Shown: piece by piece, positions 50,554 through 59,542 of the stretch
How positions within the stretch are numbered: the first letter of the stretch is position 1
How the letters are laid out: each line of letters begins with the position of its first letter
From: Nonomuraea wenchangensis
Lineage (GTDB): Bacteria; Actinomycetota; Actinomycetes; Streptosporangiales; Streptosporangiaceae
Direction of reading: 5' to 3'
Assembly: GCF_900111685.1 (NCBI RefSeq)
Contig: NZ_FOHX01000021.1
Location: forward strand, 1 to 64,000
DNA: 64,000 nucleotides
Made by a program: the position numbers and the translations under genes
Notes under the pieces: model-generated
Seen by the model: only the letters and a program-made list of their open reading frames with translations
Told to the model about the DNA's origin: nothing
Databases searched by the model: none

Positions 50554-51369
50554 TCAGATGGCGCCCGTCGAATCGCCTGGCCCGTCGCCGTCACCTCCGC
50601 CCAGAGCCGCCCCGATCGGCACCGCGAACGCGATCCCGGCGAACGCCTCGTCGCCTCCCGGGTCGGCGATCGACACGACGACGCCGATGACCAGGCCGCG
50701 GGCGTCCAGCAGGGGGCCGCCGGAGCTGCCCGGGTTGACGGAGGCGTCGAACTGGATGAGCCCCTTCAGGTCGCTGCCCTTGGCGGCGCCGGCGGTGGCG
50801 CGGTTCAGTCCGGACACGACGCCGGTGGAGACGCTGTAGGTGAGACCGAGCGGGTTGCCGATCGCCACGACGGGCGCGCCCACCTCCACGCCGCCGCCGA
50901 GCGTGGCGGGGACGACGATCTCGGGCAGTTTCGTGGGCTTGAGTGTGGCGACGTCCCTTTCCGGGAGGGAGGACGCGACGGCGGCCTTCGCCTTGGTGCC
51001 GTCGGCGAAGGTCACGGTGACGTCCGCGGCGCCGTCACCGGCGGAGCCCTTGACGACGTGGTACGCGGTCAGGATCGTGCCGTCCTCGTTGGCGATCACG
51101 CCGGTGCCGAGCGCGTCGCCCGACCGGATGACCACCACGGAGGGCCCGACCCGCTCGAAGACGTCGGTCACCGTGAGCGACGCGCTCGGCGTCGGCGTCG
51201 GGGTGGGCCGGGGCGCGGCCTCCTCGCCGCTCCCTCCGCCGCCTCCCAGCCAGTACGCCAGCACCGCCACGACGACGAGCAGGCCGCCGGCGGCGGCGTA
51301 CCGCCGAGCCCTCCCGGCCCCGGCTTCCCGAGCCTCGGGCGGGCCGGCCTCCTGCGGCACGTGCTCCAT
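50554..51369 (-). CDS. membrane-anchored trypsin-like serine protease (S1C, HtrA-like, no PDZ)
   Basis: A 271-residue protein: a cytoplasmic basic N-terminus, one membrane helix (AAAGGLLVVVAVLAYWLGG), a Pro/Thr linker (PRPTPTPTPSAS) and an S1C protease domain. The triad is His in TAYHVV, Asp in ERDVATL and Ser in NPGSSGGP. There is no PDZ domain, so it is a short HtrA relative acting outside the membrane. It is likely co-transcribed with the MoxR genes (21-base gap). Confidence 0.87.
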   Translation of the reverse strand: MEHVPQEAGPPEAREAGAGRARRYAAAGGLLVVVAVLAYWLGGGGGSGEEAAPRPTPTPTPSASLTVTDVFERVGPSVVVIRSGDALGTGVIANEDGTILTAYHVVKGSAGDGAADVTVTFADGTKAKAAVASSLPERDVATLKPTKLPEIVVPATLGGGVEVGAPVVAIGNPLGLTYSVSTGVVSGLNRATAGAAKGSDLKGLIQFDASVNPGSSGGPLLDARGLVIGVVVSIADPGGDEAFAGIAFAVPIGAALGGGDGDGPGDSTGAI

Positions 51370-51477
51370 CGCTCCATCGTCATAAAAGTCCGCTCAAAGT
51401 GCCACAAACTTCACCTGAGAACTCCATGAGAACCGCTCACACCCCCACCCCACCGGCGGCCTCAGTAGAGTGGCGGG

Positions 51478-51867
51478 GTGGCAGGTGAGCAAGCCGGCGC
51501 TCGGGTGGACAGCTGGATCTGGTCCGTACGCCTGACCAGAACCCGGTCGGTCGCGTCCGACGCCTGCCGGGGCGGTCACGTCCGGGTCAACGGGGTGCGC
51601 GTCAAGCCCGCGCACGTCGTCCGGGTCGGCGACGAGGTCCGGCTGCGGCACGACGGACGCGAACGCGTCGTGATCGTCTCCAGGATCATCACCAAGCGGG
51701 TCGGCGCCCCCGTGGCCGCCGAGTGCTACGTCGACAAGAGCCCGCCGCCTCCGCCCCGCGAGCAGGCGGGGCCGGTGGCCGTACGCGACCGGGGCGCGGG
51801 CCGCCCCACCAAGCGCGAGCGCCGCAGCATCGAGAAGCTGCTCGGCCGCCGCCCCCGGCCGGAATGA
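51478..51867 (+). CDS. S4-domain RNA-binding protein (Hsp15-like)
   Basis: A 129-residue protein with an N-terminal S4 fold (VDSWIWSVRLTRTRSVASDA, CRGGHVRVNGVRVKPAHVVRVGDEV) and a Pro-rich, basic tail (KSPPPPPREQ, GRPTKRERRSIEKLLGRR). This is the layout of Hsp15/YrfH, which binds 50S subunits carrying stalled peptidyl-tRNA. The GTG start at 51478 is the first in frame with the family N-terminus. It is a single gene, convergent with the DUF1266 gene. Confidence 0.85.
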   Translation: MAGEQAGARVDSWIWSVRLTRTRSVASDACRGGHVRVNGVRVKPAHVVRVGDEVRLRHDGRERVVIVSRIITKRVGAPVAAECYVDKSPPPPPREQAGPVAVRDRGAGRPTKRERRSIEKLLGRRPRPE

Positions 51868-51876
51868 GACCCGCGG

Positions 51877-53070
51877 TCAGCGGAAGGGGATGTTGACCCA
51901 CGGGCTGTTCGGGTCGCTCGTCAGGACCCGGTGCGCGTGGAGCATGTCCCCATACCAGTCACCGAACTCCTCCTCGTCGAAATGCAGGCAGCGCCCGAGG
52001 ATGTAGGCGGCAGAGAAGTCCTCCCACGAACGGTAGGAGATCAGGCTGAGCTGCCCGGCGCGCAGGACCGCCCGCTCGGCCTCCGCCAGGTCGCAGTAGC
52101 GGGCGCCCAGCCCCCAGCGGGCCATCTTCGAGGCGCGCCCGTAGTCCCACGCCTCCACCGTGTGGACGAATCCGTTCTCGGGGAGCAGCCCGTCCGCGCG
52201 GAACCTGGCCTCGTACCTCGTGATCCGCCCGATGAGCCGCTGCGCCCCGGCGACCTGGGCCTCCGTCTCGGCGTCGCTGTCGCCCGCCCGGAGGCTCCGC
52301 AGGACGCGGGAGGTCACCTCGCGCCAGTGGCCGACCTCCACCAGGCCGCCGAAGTCGCGGGCGAGCGCGCTCCGCACTCCCAGGACGGTCCCCCAGAACG
52401 GGCTGCTCATCCGGCCGTCGAGCAGCGCCTCGACGGCGCTCGACCACTCCTCGCGGCCGGTGATCCCCCACCATTCCTTGAGCCGTCTCCGCTCGCGGAC
52501 GTAGCCGGTGCCGTGCCAGCCCATCGCGTTCCAGAGCGAGGCGTTGGCCACGCAGAGCAGGGCCCCGCAGGCGAGGCCGTGCGCGACCGGGCCGTGCAGC
52601 GGGCCGCCGGTCCACAGCGTGCGCAGCGCGTTCCTGCGCGGGTAGGTGTTGCGCTCGGCGTGTCGGCGCCACACCGACCGGTGCTCGGCCGTCGCGGGGA
52701 AGTACGCCTCGCAGGGGCTGCCCGGGTCGACGCACAGCCACTCGTCGTCCTGGGGCCAGTTACGGGCGAGCTCCCCCAGGTCGTCCTGGAAGAAGACCGG
52801 GTCGGGCGCCGGCGCCGGCAACATCCCCGCGGTGCGGAACACCAGGACCTTGGTGCCGGGCCGGGCGGCCCAGGGCGTGGGGGTGTAGCTGACCCAGCCG
52901 GGCCGGGAGTCGGCCGTGGCGCGCGGCATCGCGTGGTAGAGGTCCGCGGTGGCGAGGACGTCGAAGTACGCGGCCCAGTCGCCCCGCGTCCTGGCCGCGT
53001 ACAGGCCGGCTTCGACGTCCGTGGGCGGGCGCCACCCGGGGACAGGTGGCGCCGCCGCACCGGGGCCCAT
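51877..53070 (-). CDS. DUF1266 protein with SseB-like N-terminus
   Basis: A ~397-residue soluble protein. The N-terminal ~150 residues resemble the SseB domain (YAARTRGDWAAYFDVLATAD, KVLVFRT). The C-terminal part is a DUF1266 domain (EWWGITGREEWSSAVEALLDG...RITRYEARFRADGLL...WDYGRASKMARWGLGARYCD...SWEDFSAAYILGR). Such proteins are common single genes in Streptomyces-like genomes, of unknown function. The start is uncertain: ATG at 53070 or GTG at 53088, neither with a good ribosome binding site. Confidence 0.78.
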   Translation of the reverse strand: MGPGAAAPPVPGWRPPTDVEAGLYAARTRGDWAAYFDVLATADLYHAMPRATADSRPGWVSYTPTPWAARPGTKVLVFRTAGMLPAPAPDPVFFQDDLGELARNWPQDDEWLCVDPGSPCEAYFPATAEHRSVWRRHAERNTYPRRNALRTLWTGGPLHGPVAHGLACGALLCVANASLWNAMGWHGTGYVRERRRLKEWWGITGREEWSSAVEALLDGRMSSPFWGTVLGVRSALARDFGGLVEVGHWREVTSRVLRSLRAGDSDAETEAQVAGAQRLIGRITRYEARFRADGLLPENGFVHTVEAWDYGRASKMARWGLGARYCDLAEAERAVLRAGQLSLISYRSWEDFSAAYILGRCLHFDEEEFGDWYGDMLHAHRVLTSDPNSPWVNIPFR

Positions 53071-53111
53071 GCCGTTCCACGTCTCCACGCCCCGTGATGT
53101 TACAAGCGGGC

Positions 53112-56100
53112 TCAGCCTCCGACCGCGGGCACGCTCTCGGACATGGCCGGCGACGCGGGGGCCGGGGCCGTGAGGAGTTCGGCCAAGTGGCCGGCGACGG
53201 CCGCGATCGTGGGCTGCTGCCACAGGAGGGTCGCCGGCAGCCGGCGGCCGAAGCGCTGCTCCAGGCGCCGCCTGACCATGACCGTCATCACCGAGTCCAG
53301 CCCCTGCTCCACGAGCGGGCGGCGGACCGCCAGGTCCTCCTGGTCGAGCCGCATCACGGCCGCGATCTCCGCGCGGACCTCGCTCTGGACGCGCTCGCGC
53401 AGGTCCTCGGCGGACAGGCCGGCGTACGACCCGGCCGCCTCCCCCAGCTCCTCCTCGGCCGCCGTGGGCGCGTCGATCACCGGGTAGCGGAGCCCGGACA
53501 GGCGGCCCACCACGCGCCCGCCGGCGTCGGCGATCAGCGCCCCTACCGTGTCCTCGCCCGCCGGATCGACGGCGGCCTCGATGATCACGGTCTCCGGCGG
53601 CGGGCCGGTCAGCACCACCTCGTCGATGTGCACGACCATGCGCAGCACCGGGTCGCCGGGGAACACGCACGGGGCCACGGACATCACCGCGTCCATCGCC
53701 GCCGCCCAGGTGGGCTCCGCGCCGTCCGGCCATTCGGTCCGTACGGTCGCCCGCAGCACCCCGTCCCCGCTCAGCAGCGTCCCGATCGTCCAGTCGAAGC
53801 CCGTGGAAGGGACGCCGACGGCGGCCAGGCGCCGGTGGACGTACCCGGGGTCGATCGGGGCGAGACCGGCCGGGTCCGGCAGCGTACCGGAGAGCTCCGT
53901 GGCGGGGGCGCCGACGGACGCCGTCACGTGGACCAGCCAGTTCGGCTCCGGCTCGCCCGGCCCGGCGGGCGTGCGGGAGGCGAGCCTGATCGCGGGCGGC
54001 TCGTGCACGACCTGGACCTGCCGCCGTCCCGAGGTCATCAGCGGGTGCGTCATCTCCACGTCGGTGAGTACGGGCAGCTCGCCGGCCGCGTCCAGGAACG
54101 TGTTGACCAGCACGGCGGCGGGCACGATCTCGACCCCGCCGACGGCGTGGCTGCCGGGGTAGGGCCGGTTGGCGTCCTCCAGGACGGTCCGCCACATGCG
54201 GGCCTGGCTGCCCGCGAGGCTTGTCCCGGCGCCGAGCAGGGTGTGGGCGTTCACGTCGTGGCCGCGGTTCTCGGCGGACCCGGCGGCCGGGTCCCGCCAG
54301 TGGCGGCGGCGCTGCCAGGCGTACGGCGGCAGCGGGGCCAGGCCGCCGTCCGGCTGCAGCCGGCTCCAGTCCACCTCGACGCCGGCGCAGTGAGCGCTGC
54401 CGACCGAGGTGAGGAAGGCCGCGCGTTCCGGCTGGTTCCTGCGCAGCGAGATGCCGACGAACACGTCCTCGTGCCCGCTCTCCGCGAGCGTCTCGGTCAG
54501 GGAGTGCGCGACCACGGGGTGCGGGGAGATCTCCAGGAACGCGCGGTGGCCGTCCTCGGCGGCGGCCGTGGCCGCGGCGGCCAGGCGCACCGGGTCGCGG
54601 AGGTTCGCCGCCCAGTACGCCGAGTCGAGCACGGGCGTGGACCGGGGATCGGCCAGCGCCGTCGTGTACATCGGGACGCGGGGCGCCCCGAAGGGCAGGT
54701 CGGCGGTGACCGCGGCCAGCTCGGCGGCCAACGGCTCCATCTGCGGGCTGTGGAAGGCGACGTCCGAGGCGACCCGGCGGACCATGATGCCCTCGGCCGG
54801 CCACTCCTGCAGCACCTCCTCGACCGCCGCGACGTCGCCGGACAGCACGGTGGAGCCGGGCGCGGAGGCGATGGCGGCCACCAGGTCGCGCCGTCCGGCC
54901 AGCCGCTCGGCCGCCTCCTCGAACGACAGCCCCACCATGGCCATGGCGCCCTTGCCCTCGGCCTGGCGCAGCAGCACCGAGCGGCGGCAGATCAGCCGCG
55001 CGCCGTCGGCGACGCTCATCGCGCCGGCGGTCACCGCCGCCGCGATCTCGCCGACGGAGTGGCCGATGACGGCCGCCGGGGTCACCCCGTGGGCGGTCCA
55101 AAGCCTGGCCAGGCCGAGCTGCATCACGAAGATCATGGTCTGGACGCGGTCGATCCCGTCCAGCTCGCCCTCGGCCAGCACCTGGCGGGGGGAGAAGCCG
55201 ATCTCCTCGGCGAAGACCGGCTCGACCTCGTCCACAAGCGCCGCGAACTCCGGCTCGCCGGCCAGCAGCTCCCGTCCCATGCCGCGCCACTGGCAGCCCT
55301 GCCCGCCGAACACCCACACCGGGCCCGGGCCCGGCTCGGGCAGCACGTCCCCGGTGAGCACGGCCTCGGCCGGCAGGTCGCCGGCGAGCCTGCGCAGCCC
55401 GTCCGCCAGCTCGTGCCGGTCGGCCGCGAGCACCACGGCCCGGCGGGCCAGGTGGGTACGGCGCCGGGCCAGCGTGTGCCCCGCCGAGGCCAGGTCGAGC
55501 CCGTCACCGTGGAGCCCGCCACCGTTGAGCCCGTCGCCGTCGAGCCGGTCGGCCAGCGTGCCCGCGTACTGCCGCAGGGCGGCCCCCGACGCGGCCGACA
55601 GCGGGAAGACGCGCAGCCCGGTCCCCTCGCCGCGAGGCGTCTCGGGGGCCGGCGGCGCCTGTTCGAGCACGATGTGCGCGACCGTGCCGCCGTAGCCGAA
55701 GCTGGAGACGCCCGCCCGGCTGGGGTGACCGCGATCGGGCCAGGCCGAGCGTTTCGTCACGATCCGCAGCCCCGAGGTCTCCCACGGGATGGCCGGGTTC
55801 GGGGTGGCCAGCACGCTCGGGGGGATCTCCCTGCGGTCGAGGGCGAGCACCGCCTTGATGACGCCGGCGATGCCGGCGGCCCCTTCGAGGTGGCCGATGT
55901 TGGACTTGACCGAGCCGATGAGGCACGGATCGTCCGCGGTCCGTCCCGCGCCGTAGACGGCGCTCAGCGCCGCCGCCTCCAGCGGGTCGCCCAGCCGGGT
56001 GCCGGTGCCGTGCGCCTCGATGTAGTCGAGCGTGGCCGGCGCGACGCCCGCCTGCCGGCAGGCCCGGCGCATGACGTGCTCCTGGGCCTCCCCGCACGGG

Positions 56101-56960
56101 GCCATGATGCCGTTGGTGTGCCCGTCCTGGTTCACGGCGCTGCCGATGACCAGCGCGAGGATGCGGTCGCCGTCGCGCCGCGCGTCGGAGAGCCGTTTGA
56201 GCACGATCACGCCGCAGCCCTCGCCGCGCCCGTAGCCGTCGGCCGTCGCGTCGAACGACTTGGACCGCCCGTCAGGGGCCAGCGCTCCGGCCGCGCCGAG
56301 CGTCACGGTCTGCCCCGGCGTCACCAGCAGGTTGACGCCGCCGGCGAGGGCGACGTCGCTCTCGCCGAGCCGCAGGCTCTGCGCGGCCAGGTGGAGCGCG
56401 ACCAGCGACGCCGAGCACGCGGTGTCCACGGCCATGCTGGGCCCGCGCAGGTCGAGCGAGTAGGAGACGCGGTTGGCGACGGCGCAGGTCGCGGCGCCGA
56501 TCCCGGTCCACGCCTCTATCTGCGGCACGTCCTCCAGGAGCATGCTGCCGTAGTCGGCCGTGCAGACCCCGACGAACACCCCGGCGTCGGTGCCGGCCAG
56601 CCGGTGCGGCGGCAGTCCCGCGTGCTCCAGTGCCTCCCACGCGGTCTCCATGAGCATGCGCTGCTGCGGGTCCATCAGCTCGGCCTCACGCGGCGACAGG
56701 CCGAAGAACTCCGCGTCGAAGCCCTCGACGTCGCGCAGGAAACTGCCGTGCCGTACGGCGTCCCGCAGCGCGGCGGCGTGCTCGGGCCCGCGCTCCTCGT
56801 ACGGGCGCCAGCGTCCGTCGGGCAGCGGCCCGGTGGTGTTCCTGGCGGCGCACAGCAGGTCCCAGAACTCGTCCGGTGAGTCGGCGTCGCCGGGGAAGCG
56901 GCAGCCGATCCCGATCACCGCCACCGGTTCGGCCTGGACTCCGCTCGGACTGTCGGCCAT
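53112..56960 (-). CDS. iterative type I polyketide synthase, orsellinic acid / 6-MSA synthase type
   Basis: A 1282-residue single-module PKS. KS (~11-430): DTACSAS (Cys182), AHGTGT, VKSNIGHLEG. AT (~540-830): GHSVGE and VAFHSP, nearest to malonyl specificity. Dehydratase-like hotdog (~900-1160) with SHAVGGVEIVP (HxxxGxxxxP). ACP (~1190-1260): LVEQGLDSVMTV carrying the pantetheine Ser. No KR or ER domain is found. KS-AT-DH-ACP of ~1280 residues is the layout of bacterial orsellinic acid synthases (AviM, CalO5), which fold a tetraketide without reduction, whereas 6-MSA synthases carry a KR. The product should stay on an ACP for transfer by the neighbouring KSIII-like enzymes. Confidence 0.88.
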   Translation of the reverse strand: MADSPSGVQAEPVAVIGIGCRFPGDADSPDEFWDLLCAARNTTGPLPDGRWRPYEERGPEHAAALRDAVRHGSFLRDVEGFDAEFFGLSPREAELMDPQQRMLMETAWEALEHAGLPPHRLAGTDAGVFVGVCTADYGSMLLEDVPQIEAWTGIGAATCAVANRVSYSLDLRGPSMAVDTACSASLVALHLAAQSLRLGESDVALAGGVNLLVTPGQTVTLGAAGALAPDGRSKSFDATADGYGRGEGCGVIVLKRLSDARRDGDRILALVIGSAVNQDGHTNGIMAPCGEAQEHVMRRACRQAGVAPATLDYIEAHGTGTRLGDPLEAAALSAVYGAGRTADDPCLIGSVKSNIGHLEGAAGIAGVIKAVLALDRREIPPSVLATPNPAIPWETSGLRIVTKRSAWPDRGHPSRAGVSSFGYGGTVAHIVLEQAPPAPETPRGEGTGLRVFPLSAASGAALRQYAGTLADRLDGDGLNGGGLHGDGLDLASAGHTLARRRTHLARRAVVLAADRHELADGLRRLAGDLPAEAVLTGDVLPEPGPGPVWVFGGQGCQWRGMGRELLAGEPEFAALVDEVEPVFAEEIGFSPRQVLAEGELDGIDRVQTMIFVMQLGLARLWTAHGVTPAAVIGHSVGEIAAAVTAGAMSVADGARLICRRSVLLRQAEGKGAMAMVGLSFEEAAERLAGRRDLVAAIASAPGSTVLSGDVAAVEEVLQEWPAEGIMVRRVASDVAFHSPQMEPLAAELAAVTADLPFGAPRVPMYTTALADPRSTPVLDSAYWAANLRDPVRLAAAATAAAEDGHRAFLEISPHPVVAHSLTETLAESGHEDVFVGISLRRNQPERAAFLTSVGSAHCAGVEVDWSRLQPDGGLAPLPPYAWQRRRHWRDPAAGSAENRGHDVNAHTLLGAGTSLAGSQARMWRTVLEDANRPYPGSHAVGGVEIVPAAVLVNTFLDAAGELPVLTDVEMTHPLMTSGRRQVQVVHEPPAIRLASRTPAGPGEPEPNWLVHVTASVGAPATELSGTLPDPAGLAPIDPGYVHRRLAAVGVPSTGFDWTIGTLLSGDGVLRATVRTEWPDGAEPTWAAAMDAVMSVAPCVFPGDPVLRMVVHIDEVVLTGPPPETVIIEAAVDPAGEDTVGALIADAGGRVVGRLSGLRYPVIDAPTAAEEELGEAAGSYAGLSAEDLRERVQSEVRAEIAAVMRLDQEDLAVRRPLVEQGLDSVMTVMVRRRLEQRFGRRLPATLLWQQPTIAAVAGHLAELLTAPAPASPAMSESVPAVGG

Positions 56961-56989
56961 CGCGTTCTTTTCCCTTCGCTGACTGCGGA

Positions 56990-58033
56990 TCAGGACCATG
57001 AGGGCTTGCCGAGGATCTGGACCACGGCGCTGGAGACGGTGACGCCCGGTCCGGTGCCGAGCATCAGCAGGTGGTCGCCGGGGCCCAGCTCCCCGGTCAG
57101 GAGCAGCCGGTCGAGCGCGAGGACCTGGTCGCTGGCGCCGCAGTGGCCGATGGTGCGGCCGTAGTCCCAGGTCGAACGGGACATCGGCAGATCCAGCGCG
57201 GCCATGCAGCGCTGCTCGACGATCTCCTCGGAGTAGTTCATGAAGGCCACCCTGGCGAGGTCGCGGGCCTCGACGCCGCTCTCGGCCAGCGTGCGCTCGA
57301 CGACCTCCATCAGCGCCCGCTGGATCTTGAACAGCGCCGCCGTGCTCTCGCCCTTGGGCATGACCTGCTGCCGGAACTGCTCGTTGCGCGCGCCGAAGCT
57401 CATCCGGCGGCCGACGGTGACGCCGGGCGGGAACAGCGGCTCGGTGCCCCGGTGCAGCTCCTCGGCCTCGGGCACGGTCACCGTGCAGACCGACGCGAGG
57501 CGGGCGAACCCCTCCTCCTTGGTGAGGACGAGCGCGCTGGCGGCGTCCCCGCCGATGTAGCCGGGGCCCATCCGCCACCGGTCCATGAGCGGGGTGCCGT
57601 AGTTGTCGGCGGCCACCAGCAGGGCGGCCTGCCGGCCCGGCGCGGCGGCGAGGTGGCTCGCGGCCAGGTCCAGGGCGAGGAACATGCCGTTGCAGCCCTG
57701 CCGGATCTCGGTGGCGAGCACGTCGCCGCCGACCAGGTGGCGTTGCAGGTAGGAGTGCGGCGGCCAGCCGTCCGGGCCCTGGTGCCAGGTGGAGGCGTAC
57801 AGCAGGAGGTCGAGGTCGGCCGGTGCGCGGCCGCTGCGCTTCAGCGCGCTGCGCGCCGCGTGCAGGGCCATCTCGGGAGCCGGCAGGTCACCGGCGACCG
57901 CCGCCCCGGCCAGGTTGTGCAGCTCGGCCTCGTCGGCCGGGTACCAGCCCTTCTGCACGGCCTTCTCGACGCTGACGATCGTGCGGGGGACGAAGGCGCC
58001 CACTCCGCTGATGTAGGTGTCCGTCCACTGCAT
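56990..58033 (-). CDS. KASIII-like acyltransferase (ChlB3/CerJ type), copy A
   Basis: A 347-residue thiolase-fold protein. The nucleophile is Cys114 in RQGCNGM. The later site reads GHCGASDQ, that is His and Asp where condensing FabH enzymes use His and Asn. A Cys-His-Asp triad is the signature of KASIII homologues that transfer acyl groups to O or S rather than condense (CerJ, ChlB3). It lies between the PKS and the ACP gene and may move the aromatic acid from the PKS to the discrete ACP. Confidence 0.87.
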   Translation of the reverse strand: MQWTDTYISGVGAFVPRTIVSVEKAVQKGWYPADEAELHNLAGAAVAGDLPAPEMALHAARSALKRSGRAPADLDLLLYASTWHQGPDGWPPHSYLQRHLVGGDVLATEIRQGCNGMFLALDLAASHLAAAPGRQAALLVAADNYGTPLMDRWRMGPGYIGGDAASALVLTKEEGFARLASVCTVTVPEAEELHRGTEPLFPPGVTVGRRMSFGARNEQFRQQVMPKGESTAALFKIQRALMEVVERTLAESGVEARDLARVAFMNYSEEIVEQRCMAALDLPMSRSTWDYGRTIGHCGASDQVLALDRLLLTGELGPGDHLLMLGTGPGVTVSSAVVQILGKPSWS

Positions 58034-58060
58034 GACTCTGTCCTCGTTCGCTCCGGACGG

Positions 58061-58327
58061 CTAGCCGATCTTCGCCGACTCGAGTTCCCTGATCAGCGCG
58101 ACGATGGTCGCGACGTCCTTGAAGTTGTCGGGGTCGAGCTTGGCGGCGGGGACGGGGACGCCGAGCTCGCGCCTGATGAAGTTCAGCAGCCGCGCCGTAC
58201 GCAGGGAGTCGAGCAGCCCCGACACCAGGAGCGGGGTCGTCTCGTCGACCTCCAGCTCGACGTCGTCGGGGACCAGGCTCTCCTGGATGAAGGCCACCAG
58301 CCGGTCGCTGATCTGGTCGGCGGTCAC
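58061..58327 (-). CDS. discrete acyl carrier protein
   Basis: An 88-residue carrier protein with the phosphopantetheine site GLLDSLRTARLL (Ser in LDSL). The GTG start overlaps the stop of the upstream KASIII-like gene. In chlorothricin biosynthesis the equivalent ChlB2 holds 6-MSA between two KASIII-like transferases; the same gene set here suggests the same role. Confidence 0.87.
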   Translation of the reverse strand: MTADQISDRLVAFIQESLVPDDVELEVDETTPLLVSGLLDSLRTARLLNFIRRELGVPVPAAKLDPDNFKDVATIVALIRELESAKIG

Positions 58328-59382
58328 GCGCGCACCCCTTCCGGTCGCGTCACGGGGGTGGGGGCGAGCACCCGGAACACGGCCGCGGCCACGGACGTCC
58401 CCGAGCCGAACCCGACCATGAGCAGGTGGTCACCGGGCACGAGCCCGCCGGTCGCCAGCAGGTGCTCGAAGGCGATGAACTGGTCGACCGCGCCGCAGTG
58501 GCCGACGCGCCGGCCGTAGTCCCAGGTCGTCTGGTCGAGCTCGATGCCGAGCCAGGACATCTGCCCGTCCAGGTCCTCACGGCGGCCGTGCGGGAAGGCC
58601 ACCTTCGTGATGTCGGACAGCTCGATGCCGGCCTCGTCGAGGGTCTGCTCGACCTGCTGCATCATCGTCTTCTGGATGGTGAGGTGGATCCCGGTGCCCC
58701 GGTCCTTGAGCAGCCGCTGACGGAACTCCTCGTGCCGGTCGCCGAAGCTCAGCCCCCGCCCGACGGTGGCGTCCGGCGGGAACAGCGGGTAGGCGCCGTC
58801 GTTGACCGCGTCGGCCTCGGGGATCGTGGTCGCGTTCACCGCGATGAGTTCGGCCATCCCGTAGTCCTTGCCGAGGACGAGCGCGCACGCGGCGTCGCCG
58901 ATCAGCGCGCCGGGCGTCATCCGCCAGCGGTCCACGAGCGGGGTGCCGTGGTTGTCGGCGGAGACGACCAGCGCCGTCTCCCTGCCGGGGTCGGCCCGCA
59001 GGTAGCTCGCCGCCAGCTCCAGCGAGCTGATCATGCCGACGCAGCCGCTGCGGATCTCGTACGCGGGCACGGCGCCGCCGAGGAGGTGCATCTGCAGGTA
59101 GTGCTGGGGCTGCCAGCCGTTCGGGCCCTGGTGCCAGACCGACGGGTAGAGCAGCAGGTCGAGCTCCTTCGGTGACGACTCGTCCCAGCGCCCGTAGGCG
59201 TCGAGGACCGCGCGGCGCGCCATCTCGGGGGCGGGCAGGTCACCGGCGACCGCCGCGCCGAGCTGTCCGAAACGCTCGGCCTCCTCGGATGGGTACAGTC
59301 CCTCCTCCACCGCCTGCTCGACGCTCACGATGTCCGGCACGAAGACGCCGAGGCTCCGGACGAACATGTCAGATGTACGCAC
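58324..59382 (-). CDS. KASIII-like acyltransferase (ChlB6 type), copy B
   Basis: A 352-residue paralogue of copy A: Cys114 in RSGCVGM and GHCGAVDQ (His-Asp). It is the first gene of the operon. The GTG at 59382 follows AGGGGA; an ATG five codons later is an alternative. In two-step relay systems one KASIII-like enzyme loads the ACP and the other delivers the aroyl group to a sugar or alcohol. Which copy does which cannot be told from sequence. Confidence 0.87.
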   Translation of the reverse strand: MRTSDMFVRSLGVFVPDIVSVEQAVEEGLYPSEEAERFGQLGAAVAGDLPAPEMARRAVLDAYGRWDESSPKELDLLLYPSVWHQGPNGWQPQHYLQMHLLGGAVPAYEIRSGCVGMISSLELAASYLRADPGRETALVVSADNHGTPLVDRWRMTPGALIGDAACALVLGKDYGMAELIAVNATTIPEADAVNDGAYPLFPPDATVGRGLSFGDRHEEFRQRLLKDRGTGIHLTIQKTMMQQVEQTLDEAGIELSDITKVAFPHGRREDLDGQMSWLGIELDQTTWDYGRRVGHCGAVDQFIAFEHLLATGGLVPGDHLLMVGFGSGTSVAAAVFRVLAPTPVTRPEGVRA

Positions 59383-59487
59383 ACATCCCCTAACTGATCG
59401 ACGGGCACCACGAAGGACGGCGTCGCGTCGGGACGCCGGCGAAGCTTTCCGTAAACGGGTCAGGCGATAACGCGGGATGGGCCGGCT

Positions 59488-59503
59488 GCCGAAATATTTC
59501 GGC
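59488..59503. promoter_or_regulatory. perfect 16-bp palindrome upstream of the PKS operon
   Basis: GCCGAAATATTTCGGC is a perfect palindrome with an AT core, about 105 bases upstream of the first gene of the aromatic-acid operon. This is the form of an operator for a dimeric repressor; no regulator gene is adjacent. Confidence 0.5.
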
Positions 59504-59542
59504 CCGCTCTTTGATCGGCCCTCACGAGAGCGAAAGGATAGG

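Noticed and set aside
46837..51429. A 1530-codon open frame antisense to the MoxR/VWA operon
   Set aside because: Low-complexity shadow of six well-supported genes on the opposite strand.
53046..56879. A long open frame antisense to the PKS
   Set aside because: The PKS motifs are unambiguous on the minus strand; the antisense translation has no family resemblance.
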